This document shows positions 50,755-59,581 of a stretch of 64,000 nt of DNA, one piece after another. The notes beneath the pieces were generated by a model. That model saw nothing but the letters and a program-made list of their open reading frames with translations, ran no database searches and was not told the DNA's origin. The position numbers and the translations under genes were made by a program. The stretch covers positions 1 through 64,000 of the forward strand of contig JAPLFQ010000008.1 of NCBI GenBank assembly GCA_026390595.1. Reading direction: 5' to 3'. The stretch's first letter is position 1; the number at the start of each line of letters is the position of its first letter. The DNA comes from Ignavibacteriales bacterium. Lineage in GTDB: Bacteria; Bacteroidota; Ignavibacteria; UBA10030.

Positions 50755-52464
50755 TCACTTCATAAGGACCATTTTGCGCGTCTGGACAAAGTCCCCGGCG
50801 CGTAGTTGATATAGATATACACCTGAACTCAGACGCGATGCATCGAACATGGTCCGGTATGATCCCGCAGCAAACCGCCCATCGACGAGCATGGCGACTT
50901 CGCGTCCAAGAAGATCAAAAACTTTCAGCGTAACGAAGCATTGAGCTGATAGCTGATAGCTAATAGCTGTGCTTGGATTGAACGGGTTCGGATAGTTCTG
51001 GTCAAGCGAGAATTGACCCGGAACCGTGCTCCCGTATCTCACTTCCGTTGTTGTGGACGGATCGCTTCCGACAAGCTCATTGAGATATTTCTCAAGCATC
51101 GTATAACCATTCGCGCCCACGAGATTGCGATCGGTGGCATCAGCGGGATTGAGGCCATGAGACGATTCCCAATCATCAGGCATTCCGTCGTGGTCACTAT
51201 CAACCGGAGCGGCAATGCTCTTCAGCGTGGGCCATCCCCCCACGTCCGTCTGCGAATCGATCATCCCGTACACTCTTGTCGTGTCAAACCCCTGTGCTTT
51301 CGCATACGTCCGGCCTCCGAAGGTCACCGTACCGGATCGAGTCTCATAGACAATTCTGCTATCGACTGTGTCGCGTGTAGGGAAAGCAGCCCCTGCATAT
51401 TGCAGAACAAGGTCGTATGCCTGCTGTGGGGATTGCATGATCACCGGAAGAACAGGAAATGGTGTGCTTGCTCTGAGACTTGAAAGATCCTTCGGTGCAA
51501 TTGTCGGCACTACGCCACCGGCCCAGTTGTCGTTCGAGATCGTCGGATTCCCCTCAACAAAGTTGCCCTCGACATACCATCGGCCGACCGTGTCGGAAGG
51601 ATTATAGATCCTTGACCTCACGCTGCTCTTCGTGGCAGGTCCCGGCTTGTAGTAGTTGTTGACAAAATTCGCCGTGCTTGCCTCTCCGCCGTACGCGCTA
51701 TTGAATCCCCAGTTGTAGATAACGTTGTTTCGCAAATCGATATTGAAACACGCGGTCGTCGTGCCCAACCCTGACAGCCTTGGATTGCGGCTGGAATGGT
51801 GTGCCAGAAGGTTGTGGTGAAACGAGGTGTGATCCTTCCCACCCCATATTCCGCCATACCCATGAGCCCCCTTCGGGTGACTCGAATTGTAAAGGCTCTC
51901 ACTGATGATACACCATTGCACGGTCACATAGTCGTTGCCGTAGTACGAGAGTGTTTCGTCCTGACTCCAACTCGCCGAACAGTGATCGACAATAATGTGG
52001 TTTTTGTACCCCGTGGTCGCGTTTGTAAACCCGCTCATCGCGTCACTTTCCCCTCCCGATTCATCGCCAAGGCGAACTCGCAGGTAGCGGACAATGACCT
52101 CATTTGCGCTGACGACCAAGGAATACTTCCGGAGACAGATCCCATCGCCGGGGGATGTTTGACCCGCTATCGTGATTGAGTCCCTTGAAATTTTGAGATC
52201 TGAAACCAGAATCATTGTCCCGGAGACCCGGAACACCACAGTGCGCGCACCGCTTTGATTAACGGCCCACCGCAATGTGCCCGGAACGTTGGTAGCGTTC
52301 GTATCGAAGAGAGTTGTTACTTCCAGCACTTTTCCACCTCGTCCGCCCTTGGTATACATCCCTCCCCCCTCCGCTCCGGGGAAAGCACGCACCTGCGCAT
52401 CAACCCGGAGACCAACTCCCAGCACACCAACAATTATCATCACGACTAAGAAACGACGGTTCAT
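50755..52464 (-). CDS. PL1-type pectate lyase with calcium-binding repeat and T9SS sorting domain
   Basis: A 569-residue secreted lyase. 'RAFPGAEGGGMYTKGGRGGK' opens the domain; 'NHIIVDHCSASWSQDETLSY' and 'TSFHHNLLAHHSSRNPRLSG' are PL1-like calcium and catalytic regions. DSDHDGMPDDWESSHGLNP is a calcium-binding (thrombospondin/dockerin-like) segment, then a T9SS sorting domain ending 'SSGVYLYQLRAGDFVQTRKM'. The sorting domain contains a degenerate AGCTATC tandem tract (50943-50970) encoding AISYQLSA. The start is uncertain (52464 or 52470); no Shine-Dalgarno sequence. Confidence 0.9.
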   Translation of the reverse strand: MNRRFLVVMIIVGVLGVGLRVDAQVRAFPGAEGGGMYTKGGRGGKVLEVTTLFDTNATNVPGTLRWAVNQSGARTVVFRVSGTMILVSDLKISRDSITIAGQTSPGDGICLRKYSLVVSANEVIVRYLRVRLGDESGGESDAMSGFTNATTGYKNHIIVDHCSASWSQDETLSYYGNDYVTVQWCIISESLYNSSHPKGAHGYGGIWGGKDHTSFHHNLLAHHSSRNPRLSGLGTTTACFNIDLRNNVIYNWGFNSAYGGEASTANFVNNYYKPGPATKSSVRSRIYNPSDTVGRWYVEGNFVEGNPTISNDNWAGGVVPTIAPKDLSSLRASTPFPVLPVIMQSPQQAYDLVLQYAGAAFPTRDTVDSRIVYETRSGTVTFGGRTYAKAQGFDTTRVYGMIDSQTDVGGWPTLKSIAAPVDSDHDGMPDDWESSHGLNPADATDRNLVGANGYTMLEKYLNELVGSDPSTTTEVRYGSTVPGQFSLDQNYPNPFNPSTAISYQLSAQCFVTLKVFDLLGREVAMLVDGRFAAGSYRTMFDASRLSSGVYLYQLRAGDFVQTRKMVLMK

Positions 52465-52506
52465 GAGCATTGCATTAACTAATGGGCGGGTGCGCGCTCT
52501 CAACTT

Positions 52507-53511
52507 TCAACGAGCACTCGTAGGATCCCAGTTGTCGAACCCCTTCAAAACATTGCGCGTCATGAGGAGGCCCGATTCCACCTTCGTCAGCTGACGCGAC
52601 CACGTGACTCTGGAAGCGGGGTTGGCTCCTGGGCCCGTGCTGTTGTACTCGGAATAACGGGCTGTTGTCTCAGCTTCAGGCTTACTCCAATTATGCCACC
52701 CTTCCGGCCGGATGTGCTCCCCCATCTCGCAATTCACAAACGTCGTGTAGGCATAGAGGCGCCACGGTCGACCCAGATACACCTTTCGCCCGACGCTGTC
52801 CGAAAGCAGCCTGCAGCGAAGAAACACGAAACCGTATTGTTGTGTCGGGGGTGTCGAAGCGGCGGTAACGTACGAGTTCACTTTGCTGATGATCGTGCAA
52901 TTCTCAAACACCGCGGTCGCAGCCCCGAAGATAAAGTCTGTCGTCCCCTCGATTGTGCATCCCACATAATATTGCCGGCTGTTCTCGCCTGACGAAAACA
53001 ACGTATCCTGATTTCCCACCAGCCTGCAGTTCTTGAAAATGCAGCGGTCTCCTTCGACATGAAGAGCGACTGCCTGGCCTACCCGTCCTGCGGAGTTGAC
53101 GAATGTGATATTCTCGAAGGTGATGTTGTTCCCCGCCACCATGCACGTAAACGACGTGAACGTATTGAATTTCCTGCCTAGCGAGTCTGTCTTCCCCGAA
53201 TAATCGTTGTACGTGATCACCGTGCTGTCCACATCCTGGCCGATGATCGCAATGTGCGTCTTCCATGTGGGGATAAGAAGTTTCTCGTTGTACACCCCGT
53301 TCTTTATGAAGATAACATATTGCCGTTCGGCGTAATCCCGGCAGGCAGTGATTGCCTCCTGGATCGTTTTGAAATTGCCGCTTCCATCCCGGGCAACGAC
53401 AAAATCGTACGATGCCTGGGAGCGAAGCGGTGAATAGAAGCAGAAACAGGCCACGAATACAAAGAGCCGACAAAGCTGTCGAGTGACGCGGTTACGGAGT
53501 TGCGTTTTCAT
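52507..53511 (-). CDS. CE8 pectin methylesterase
   Basis: A 334-residue exported beta-helix enzyme de-esterifying methylated homogalacturonan, which prepares it for the lyases. All active-site motifs are intact: NGVYNEKL, Gln146 in GQAVALHVEGDR, Gln168-Asp169-Thr170 in GNQDTLF, Asp192 in EGTTDFIFG, Arg248 and Trp250 in LGRPWR. Signal peptide 'LCRLFVFVACFCFYSPLRSQ'. ATG 53511 is chosen; 79 upstream in-frame codons are not protein-like. It lies 42 bp upstream of the PL1 gene. Contrast with the atypical paralogue at 38790. Confidence 0.94.
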   Translation of the reverse strand: MKTQLRNRVTRQLCRLFVFVACFCFYSPLRSQASYDFVVARDGSGNFKTIQEAITACRDYAERQYVIFIKNGVYNEKLLIPTWKTHIAIIGQDVDSTVITYNDYSGKTDSLGRKFNTFTSFTCMVAGNNITFENITFVNSAGRVGQAVALHVEGDRCIFKNCRLVGNQDTLFSSGENSRQYYVGCTIEGTTDFIFGAATAVFENCTIISKVNSYVTAASTPPTQQYGFVFLRCRLLSDSVGRKVYLGRPWRLYAYTTFVNCEMGEHIRPEGWHNWSKPEAETTARYSEYNSTGPGANPASRVTWSRQLTKVESGLLMTRNVLKGFDNWDPTSAR

Positions 53512-53714
53512 TGCGTTAGTAAATTGATCATCACAATAAGCGCCCGCGGGAGCACCAAGAGAAGCGTTATGAAGGGAGAGCAGAGTCTGAGAGCGGGAGG
53601 CTATGAACCTGTGGGAAAAAGACGAGCGAACGCTACTGCGAAATTGCCTGCCCCTTGGTATGCACCCTGTCCCCAGCCGCACGGTCACAACGACCAGGAG
53701 AAGAATCTTGTGCC

Positions 53715-53744
53715 GGGGCTGGAGAAGGCACCGTCCAGCCCCGT
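53715..53744 (-). terminator. GC-rich hairpin after the beta-helix gene
   Basis: CGGGGCTGGA and TCCAGCCCCG form a perfect 10-bp stem with a 10-base loop, about 25 bp after the stop of the beta-helix gene (minus strand). There is no T-run, so it may end transcription only partly or protect the mRNA 3' end. The rest of 53512-53768 holds nothing recognisable. Confidence 0.5.
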
Positions 53745-53768
53745 TCACAAGAGAGATGCTCTTGGAAG

Positions 53769-56057
53769 TTACTTCATCAAGATCATTTTCTTCGTTTGTA
53801 CGACATCCCCAGCCTGGAGACGGTACAAATAGATACCCGAACTCAATGCGGACGCGTCAAAGTTTACATGATAACTCCCAGCAGACAACACCTCGTTCAC
53901 GAGGGTTGCAACCTGCTGGCCCAGGATGTTGAAGACATCGAGGGTCACAGGGCCACTCTTCGACAGCGAGAACTGCAGCGTGGTGGACGGGTTGAACGGA
54001 TTCGGGTAATTCTGAGAAAGCTCTATTGACCGCGGAATGATGTCCTCATCGCGCACTGCAGTTGCAACGGTCGTGGAGCCTTTGATTTCAGCAAGTTGGG
54101 TGTATACGTACTTTGAGTTGGATGCTGCTCCTGTGTACCAAGGATAGATCCGGAAGTATAACGTCTTGCCGTTCGGAACCGTGGCCCCGATTTTGTAGGC
54201 GTAGCGTGTCGTAGCTGTCACGCTCCCCGAATTGGGAAGGGTAACCGTATCGGCATTCGCTCGTATCTTGCTGGCAAATGCGGCATCCGTTGAATAGTAG
54301 GCATTGAACCTCATGCTGCCCGTGCCGCCGCCGCAGCTCCAGAAGGAAACCGAGTCGACCACAAAAGCATAACCCGACTTCGGCGCAACCTGTAACTGGA
54401 TGTAGCGTGTCGCCACTTCTCCAGTTTCGGGACCCCACGAAGTACCGGTTATTCCGCCGTCAGCTGATGGCCACCAGCGCATGTTTCCTGTGCCAAGCGG
54501 ACCATTCGGCGTGCCGGTGAAACTGCGAACGAAAAACTCGCTGCCGCTGATCGGCTGGCCAACCACGTTCCCAACGGTTGTGGAGGGATTCGCACTGTCC
54601 GGCAGGATGAGGTTCCAGACTACGGATGCTGGGCCAGGTCCTGTAGGTGTACTTGTCAACCACTGGGCTTTCTTCGTCGGGAACCAGTTCAAATCACCCG
54701 CAGGAAAACCGTCGTTTCCGGCTGCGTAGATAGAAGAGGTCGTAGGATATGCGCAGTTCAGTTCATCGCGCAGCTTCGCGTAACCCCAGCGATCATAGTC
54801 ATTCGGGTCTGTCGCCGTGCCATAGGTCCACGCACCCGGTGTATTCTTGCCTTTCTTGCCGCCGTTGTCTGCCCTGTACCAACGAGCGAGTTGCGTCATT
54901 GTGGCCGGCACTTTCGGCAACGTGACACTTACTTTCTTGAATGCGTTCACTGAATCGGCACCCAGTTTGCCGTTGATGTGCCATGTCAGGGGCGAACCCT
55001 CCCCCGTGACACCGACAGAAGCAAACTGATTGTAGAACGCCTGCCCGGAATCAGAGATGGCGTAATAGTTGTTGGAGATCGTCCATTGAGTCGTCGTATT
55101 CGGATACGAGAAGATCCAGTTCATGCGTGCTTTGCCGAACTTATCCAACTCACCGCTCGGGATAAACTCTGCCTGCCGCGAGATATCGGAGTCATTCCCC
55201 ATGATGAACGGATCGAGCAAGAAGTTGTTCGTGATGATGACTTTGCTCCCCACGGAACCGAGCGAAAGCATTCCGTGGTACGACGTGCCGTTCACGAGCG
55301 TGTTGTGATCGAACATGAAGTATTTCAATTCACCCGTCACAGTGGCCCCAGAAGCCGGATAGTGACGGACAATACGATCCAGCCAATTCACGAAGGTATT
55401 ATTGATCATGATCAACGAGTCGCACGCTACATTTCTCAGGTCAATCGCCTTGCCGGCTCCCAGGTTCGACCGTCCCAGGTACCCCATATTGGCAAAGACA
55501 CTGTTCGTGATCTTGACGACGGATGGGACACCATCCGTACGGATATGGTTGCCATTGGAGTTCGAGATGATGCAACTATCGATGGTGATGCTGACGCCCG
55601 AGATCGTTGACGGAATATTGATCAACGCTCCCTGCATGTTCCAGCGATTCGTGTCGACGAGTTCATAAAATCCCGTCACCTCCAGATTCTTCATCGAGAG
55701 ACTTCCGCCAAGCTGGAACAAATTGCCCGGGGGATTCCACGGCGTTGTGCCGGTTCCGCTCGGGTAGAGCATGACCACCGGTTTCTTGGTCGTCGAGCTG
55801 TCATTCGCTTTAATCCGCAGCGTCCAGTTGCCCGTGTTCGTAAACACTGCGTTGGAAAGATAGAGCGCTCCGCGTGTCAGCACATAGACGCGGTTTGGCA
55901 GCTTGCCGTTTGCCGCGGTATCAGCTGCAATTTGCTGGTTCAAATATTGACTCCCTTGCCCGAGCCACGGCACGAGCCGCAGTTCCTGCGAGAACAGAAG
56001 AGCGGGAAGCAGGAAGACCAGGCAGATGAGGCACAACATGGTCCGCGTGTTTTTCAT
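53769..56057 (-). CDS. Secreted right-handed beta-helix (pectate-lyase-like) protein with T9SS sorting domain
   Basis: A 762-residue exported protein. Signal peptide ending LLFSQ; a beta-helix about residues 30-330 ('SMKNLEVTGFYELVDTNRWN', 'ITIDSCIISNSNGNHIRTDG', 'DSLIMINNTFVNWLDRIVRH'); a linker region with 'TQLARWYRADNGGKKG'; a jelly-roll-like domain about 500-660; and a T9SS sorting domain (IELSQNYPNPFNPST ... 'SSGIYLYRLQAGDVVQTKKM'). Probably a polysaccharide lyase or pectin-binding protein; no family is named with confidence. AGAGGA precedes the ATG. The TonB receptor gene lies 121 bp upstream. Confidence 0.75.
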   Translation of the reverse strand: MKNTRTMLCLICLVFLLPALLFSQELRLVPWLGQGSQYLNQQIAADTAANGKLPNRVYVLTRGALYLSNAVFTNTGNWTLRIKANDSSTTKKPVVMLYPSGTGTTPWNPPGNLFQLGGSLSMKNLEVTGFYELVDTNRWNMQGALINIPSTISGVSITIDSCIISNSNGNHIRTDGVPSVVKITNSVFANMGYLGRSNLGAGKAIDLRNVACDSLIMINNTFVNWLDRIVRHYPASGATVTGELKYFMFDHNTLVNGTSYHGMLSLGSVGSKVIITNNFLLDPFIMGNDSDISRQAEFIPSGELDKFGKARMNWIFSYPNTTTQWTISNNYYAISDSGQAFYNQFASVGVTGEGSPLTWHINGKLGADSVNAFKKVSVTLPKVPATMTQLARWYRADNGGKKGKNTPGAWTYGTATDPNDYDRWGYAKLRDELNCAYPTTSSIYAAGNDGFPAGDLNWFPTKKAQWLTSTPTGPGPASVVWNLILPDSANPSTTVGNVVGQPISGSEFFVRSFTGTPNGPLGTGNMRWWPSADGGITGTSWGPETGEVATRYIQLQVAPKSGYAFVVDSVSFWSCGGGTGSMRFNAYYSTDAAFASKIRANADTVTLPNSGSVTATTRYAYKIGATVPNGKTLYFRIYPWYTGAASNSKYVYTQLAEIKGSTTVATAVRDEDIIPRSIELSQNYPNPFNPSTTLQFSLSKSGPVTLDVFNILGQQVATLVNEVLSAGSYHVNFDASALSSGIYLYRLQAGDVVQTKKMILMK

Positions 56058-56178
56058 GAGACGATCCTCTTGATTAAGTGTAGGTGTATTGAGTTATGGG
56101 AGAAGAACCACATTCGTGTTGCCATTCATCAGGAGGGGGGCTCTGTGGTCGAACGCCATCCCACCCATAGTCGTATCC

Positions 56179-59178
56179 TTAAAAATCCACCCTCACACCG
56201 AAGTCCGCCGTCATGCCGTACCGCTGGCTGACATTGAGCCTCGTCCAGTCGTACACCCTGTTCGTCGTGTACGTACTTTCTTCGACATTCATCAGATTGC
56301 TGACACTCATAAGCAAAGCAACATGATCCGAGAATCGTTGTTTGACCGTCAGATCCCAACGCGTGTACTTACCGGTAATACCGTCCGTCAATCCTCCCGG
56401 CGAAAAGGTTCGATTGAACTGCCCCTGGTAGAACACCGACATGCGGGCGGAGAAATCACCGACATCGATGCCGAGCGCCACATTTCCATAGAACTCCGGC
56501 TGTCCATCCAACTTCTGCACGCGATCGATGATGCGGTTGGAATAAAATGGCGTCGCAATATCACCGAAGTCTGTATGCTGGACGACCCAATTCGTGTCGA
56601 TGAGGGTCGCAACGAGATGCGCTTCCGATCGCACGATGGAGAAATTGTACGACAGCACCAGGAACTGCAGATAGCTCGGCAGGAAACTGAGGTTTGCCTG
56701 ATGTTCAAATTCAAATCCCCACACCTTTGTCGGCTTCGAGGAATTGTAGGGAACGGTCAGCTGATATCCCCCTTTTGTCAGGGCTGTATTCCAGTGAATC
56801 CCAAGGCTGTCAAGGAACCTCGGACCGACAATTCCCCCCTGGCTGAGTATGTGCACGTCGTCTGATATCTCCTTGTAGAACGCGGAGACAGAGACAAGAC
56901 CAATTGTGTTGCTGAAAATCGACGTGTTCACTTCGTAGTTCCAGGCTTTGGATACCCTCAGGGTAGGATTGCCAACGATGAGAGACGCTGACGCGGCCGA
57001 CTGAGCAAAAAGCTTGATCAACCGTGCGTTGTAGTCGGGTCTGGCAATGGCTTTGTACGCTGCGAGACGAACGTTGAGAAATTCGGCAGGTCGAACCGTC
57101 AGGTGAAAATTCGGCAGCCAGATCGTCTCTTCATATTTCGTTGTCGTGTCCTTCACAACTCCGGTCGGAGTCGGAAAGCCTCCGAGTGAGCCAGTGCCCG
57201 GGACAAACCGCGAAACGTAGTCGTTCGACTCACTTTCAACGCGCAAACCCGCGATAAAAGTGACATCCCGCCCAATATTCAAGGTGTTCATCAGATAGCC
57301 CGCCCCCAACCGTTCCGTGATATTATAGTAGTCAAGGTCGGCGGTGTTGTCCGTATAGTATTCGGTCCCCGCTGCGGTCCCGTTCTTGTTCAGATTGTAC
57401 CATTCCCGAACAGCATCACTGTTCATGAGAGGATTGAGCGTATAGCGATTGAAAAGATCCCTTATCGCCGGAGAAGGATCAAGGAAGTCCGTGAGCGAAG
57501 GGCTGCGTACCTGACTGTTTGCAAGGTATCGCTTGTAGAACGAATCAAACCGGGTGCCCGTGAGGTTCTTCGGTTGCCAGGCAAAGCCCAGATAGTATGG
57601 TGCGAAAAGTCTGGATGATTCCTTGGTCCTCGTCGTGTACTTGTATTTTCCCCCCATTTTCACCTCGCCGGCAAACATGTCACCGAGCGTGTATTTTCCC
57701 TTCCCATCGAGGTATCCGCTTCGCTCAGTCTGGCTGTTTCGCTCGGTGCTGAAGATGCCGGAGTCAATAGCGGCAACTGCAAAATTGTTCACGGCGTAGG
57801 GAATAACGACTTCGGGATTCGATTGGATATACAGATTGGGGGGAAGATCCATCCCAGACGTCGCATGCCCGGCCGCATCGCGCCTGCCGATTGCTTCGAA
57901 ATAATCCAGATAGTAGTCGAAGGGCAAATCAGCAACCGACCGGGCGTAGGCTCCGCCCCACGTGAAGCTCAACCCCTGAAGAAAATTCTCTCCGCGGACA
58001 GAAGTATTGAACGCCGTCACCTTCTGGTCCCGGGCTTCGGTCTCGTAGTAGACGGGAGTGCTGCCGGCATTGTTTGTGGGATAGTTTCTCATAAACGTGT
58101 TGTATCCCCGCTGCGTGCCGTTGTAGTTTACGCTCATGCGGACAGATCCGCTGTCCGGAGTATTCACATCAAGCAACAGCGTCCCCCCGTCGCGCTTTCT
58201 GACTTCATCGACAAACTGCAGCTTGAAATTGCTCACGAAGTAGGTGGCTGGACGGATATCGTAGCGGTCTGAATAATTGATTGTCGTCTGTTCGTTGCTC
58301 CGAATCCTGTTCTCCAGGTTTCCGCTCACCTGCACTCCGAGGATCCCGTCAAAGAAGCGCTCTCCGTAGCGAAGGCTCAGGTCATATTGCTTCGCAGAAT
58401 TCATCAGTCTGTTGTAATCCCCCTTGATGTCAGCTTGCAATTGTCTTTTGGAGGGCGCCCTTTTCGTAACGAGGTTGACGCTCCCCGCAATCGCATCGGC
58501 GTCTTTGTCCGGAGTGAGCGCTTTAGACAACTCGATACCGGACAATGAGCCCTGAGAGATTGTGCTCAGGTCGACACCGCGTGAATCTGCGTCTGTCGCG
58601 GCTATTTTGACGCCATCAATGGTGACGGTTGTAAACTTGTCGCTGAGGCCGCGGAGTATGACCTTGTTCGCTTCGCCGCCGGAGCGGAGGATGGAAACTC
58701 CGGGCAAACGACCGATGGATTCCGCAGCATTTGCATCCGGCAATTCTCTGATCTTTTGTTCAGAGACAACATTGATGATCGTGTTTGAGGCGATCTGTTG
58801 GTTCATCGCCGCGACCTGGCCGCGCATCTGTGCGGTGACAACAACTTCCTGACCCTGGATGACGGTGGAATTCAGTTTCACATCCAGCCGTTTCGCCGGG
58901 TTCTTTGAGAAGTCCACTTCAATCGTCTTCACTTCGTAACCGATGCAGGAGATCCGGATACTATAAACTTTTTGAGGAATTCCCGTGATGGCGTATTCAC
59001 CTTCGATGTTCGTCGCGTTCCCCATTCCGGTACCAACGAGAACAACATTGACTCCGACGAGTTTCTCCTGCGTGAGCGTGTCAGTGACAACACCCCGGAG
59101 AGTGGCCTGGCCGAAAAGGGCAGCAGGAAGAAGGAGAACAATGATAACAAGGAGAAGTATGGAGAGCGAAGACTTCAT
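56179..59178 (-). CDS. TonB-dependent receptor under LacI-type operator (putative pectin oligomer importer)
   Basis: A 999-residue outer-membrane importer. Signal peptide 'SILLLVIIVLLLPAALFGQ', carboxypeptidase-like domain (LRGVVTDTLTQEKLVGVNVV), plug with 'NAAESIGRLPGVSILRSGGE' and VILRGLSDKFTTVTIDGV, barrel ending YGMTADFGVRVDF. The plug 'GRLPGV' motif places it with the TonB receptors of plant-polysaccharide loci in Bacteroidota and Proteobacteria (often without SusD). GGAG five bases before the ATG. It heads the gene run that continues with beta-helix, CE8, PL1, GH105 and LacI genes. Confidence 0.92.
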   Translation of the reverse strand: MKSSLSILLLVIIVLLLPAALFGQATLRGVVTDTLTQEKLVGVNVVLVGTGMGNATNIEGEYAITGIPQKVYSIRISCIGYEVKTIEVDFSKNPAKRLDVKLNSTVIQGQEVVVTAQMRGQVAAMNQQIASNTIINVVSEQKIRELPDANAAESIGRLPGVSILRSGGEANKVILRGLSDKFTTVTIDGVKIAATDADSRGVDLSTISQGSLSGIELSKALTPDKDADAIAGSVNLVTKRAPSKRQLQADIKGDYNRLMNSAKQYDLSLRYGERFFDGILGVQVSGNLENRIRSNEQTTINYSDRYDIRPATYFVSNFKLQFVDEVRKRDGGTLLLDVNTPDSGSVRMSVNYNGTQRGYNTFMRNYPTNNAGSTPVYYETEARDQKVTAFNTSVRGENFLQGLSFTWGGAYARSVADLPFDYYLDYFEAIGRRDAAGHATSGMDLPPNLYIQSNPEVVIPYAVNNFAVAAIDSGIFSTERNSQTERSGYLDGKGKYTLGDMFAGEVKMGGKYKYTTRTKESSRLFAPYYLGFAWQPKNLTGTRFDSFYKRYLANSQVRSPSLTDFLDPSPAIRDLFNRYTLNPLMNSDAVREWYNLNKNGTAAGTEYYTDNTADLDYYNITERLGAGYLMNTLNIGRDVTFIAGLRVESESNDYVSRFVPGTGSLGGFPTPTGVVKDTTTKYEETIWLPNFHLTVRPAEFLNVRLAAYKAIARPDYNARLIKLFAQSAASASLIVGNPTLRVSKAWNYEVNTSIFSNTIGLVSVSAFYKEISDDVHILSQGGIVGPRFLDSLGIHWNTALTKGGYQLTVPYNSSKPTKVWGFEFEHQANLSFLPSYLQFLVLSYNFSIVRSEAHLVATLIDTNWVVQHTDFGDIATPFYSNRIIDRVQKLDGQPEFYGNVALGIDVGDFSARMSVFYQGQFNRTFSPGGLTDGITGKYTRWDLTVKQRFSDHVALLMSVSNLMNVEESTYTTNRVYDWTRLNVSQRYGMTADFGVRVDF

Positions 59179-59405
59179 GATAACTCCAGTGCAGGATTTG
59201 AGTTTGGCAAATCAACATCGGGAAACGTGAAGAGGCTGCTTACTCGCCGCTCAGGAGCGGGAACACATTGATCAGCCTCGGATTTCGGCTTCCTGATTAT
59301 AGATGAGAGCATGGTTGGAGGTTCGGTGCAACCCTTTTTTCGCGTGGACGATGCGAATCTGGTTCGATGGTTCGGATGAGCGGAAACCCAGGCGCTCTGA
59401 TGTTA

Positions 59406-59419
59406 CTTAATCGTTTACT
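59406..59419. promoter_or_regulatory. LacI-type operator-like palindrome
   Basis: TAATCGTTTA at 59408-59417 is an imperfect dyad with the central CG typical of LacI/GalR-family sites (8 of 10 positions symmetric). It lies about 24 bp downstream of the predicted -10 element, where a bound repressor would block elongation. The LacI-type gene at 48199 is the natural candidate binder. Confidence 0.5.
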
Positions 59420-59441
59420 TTACCGATGACGGTGCGACACT

Positions 59442-59470
59442 ACTTTAAGAAAAGAAACGGGTTTTGTCAA
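59442..59470 (-). promoter_or_regulatory. Predicted sigma-70-like promoter of the TonB receptor gene
   Basis: On the minus strand TTGACA (59470-59465), a 17-base spacer and TAAAGT (59447-59442) match a housekeeping promoter with perfect -35 and 4/6 -10. Transcription would start near 59435 and leave a leader of about 257 bases before the ATG at 59178. The -33/-7 motif usual in Bacteroidota was not identified here. Confidence 0.5.
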
Positions 59471-59493
59471 GTGTTTTCAGGGACTTGAGGCCA

Positions 59494-59543
59494 ACAGAAA
59501 GGGCGCCGTTCTCAATATTGCAAAAGCACGAGAACGAGCGCCC
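59494..59543 (-). terminator. Terminator after uxaE
   Basis: On the minus strand GGGGCGCTCGTTCTC pairs with GAGAACGGCGCCC (stem of about 13 bp with a one-base bulge), followed by TTTCTGTT. It lies about 40 bp after the uxaE stop and before the receptor-gene promoter, so it separates the two transcription units. Confidence 0.65.
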
Positions 59544-59581
59544 CTTCGGGTGAAGATGAGATTCCGGCCTACAGCACAGGC

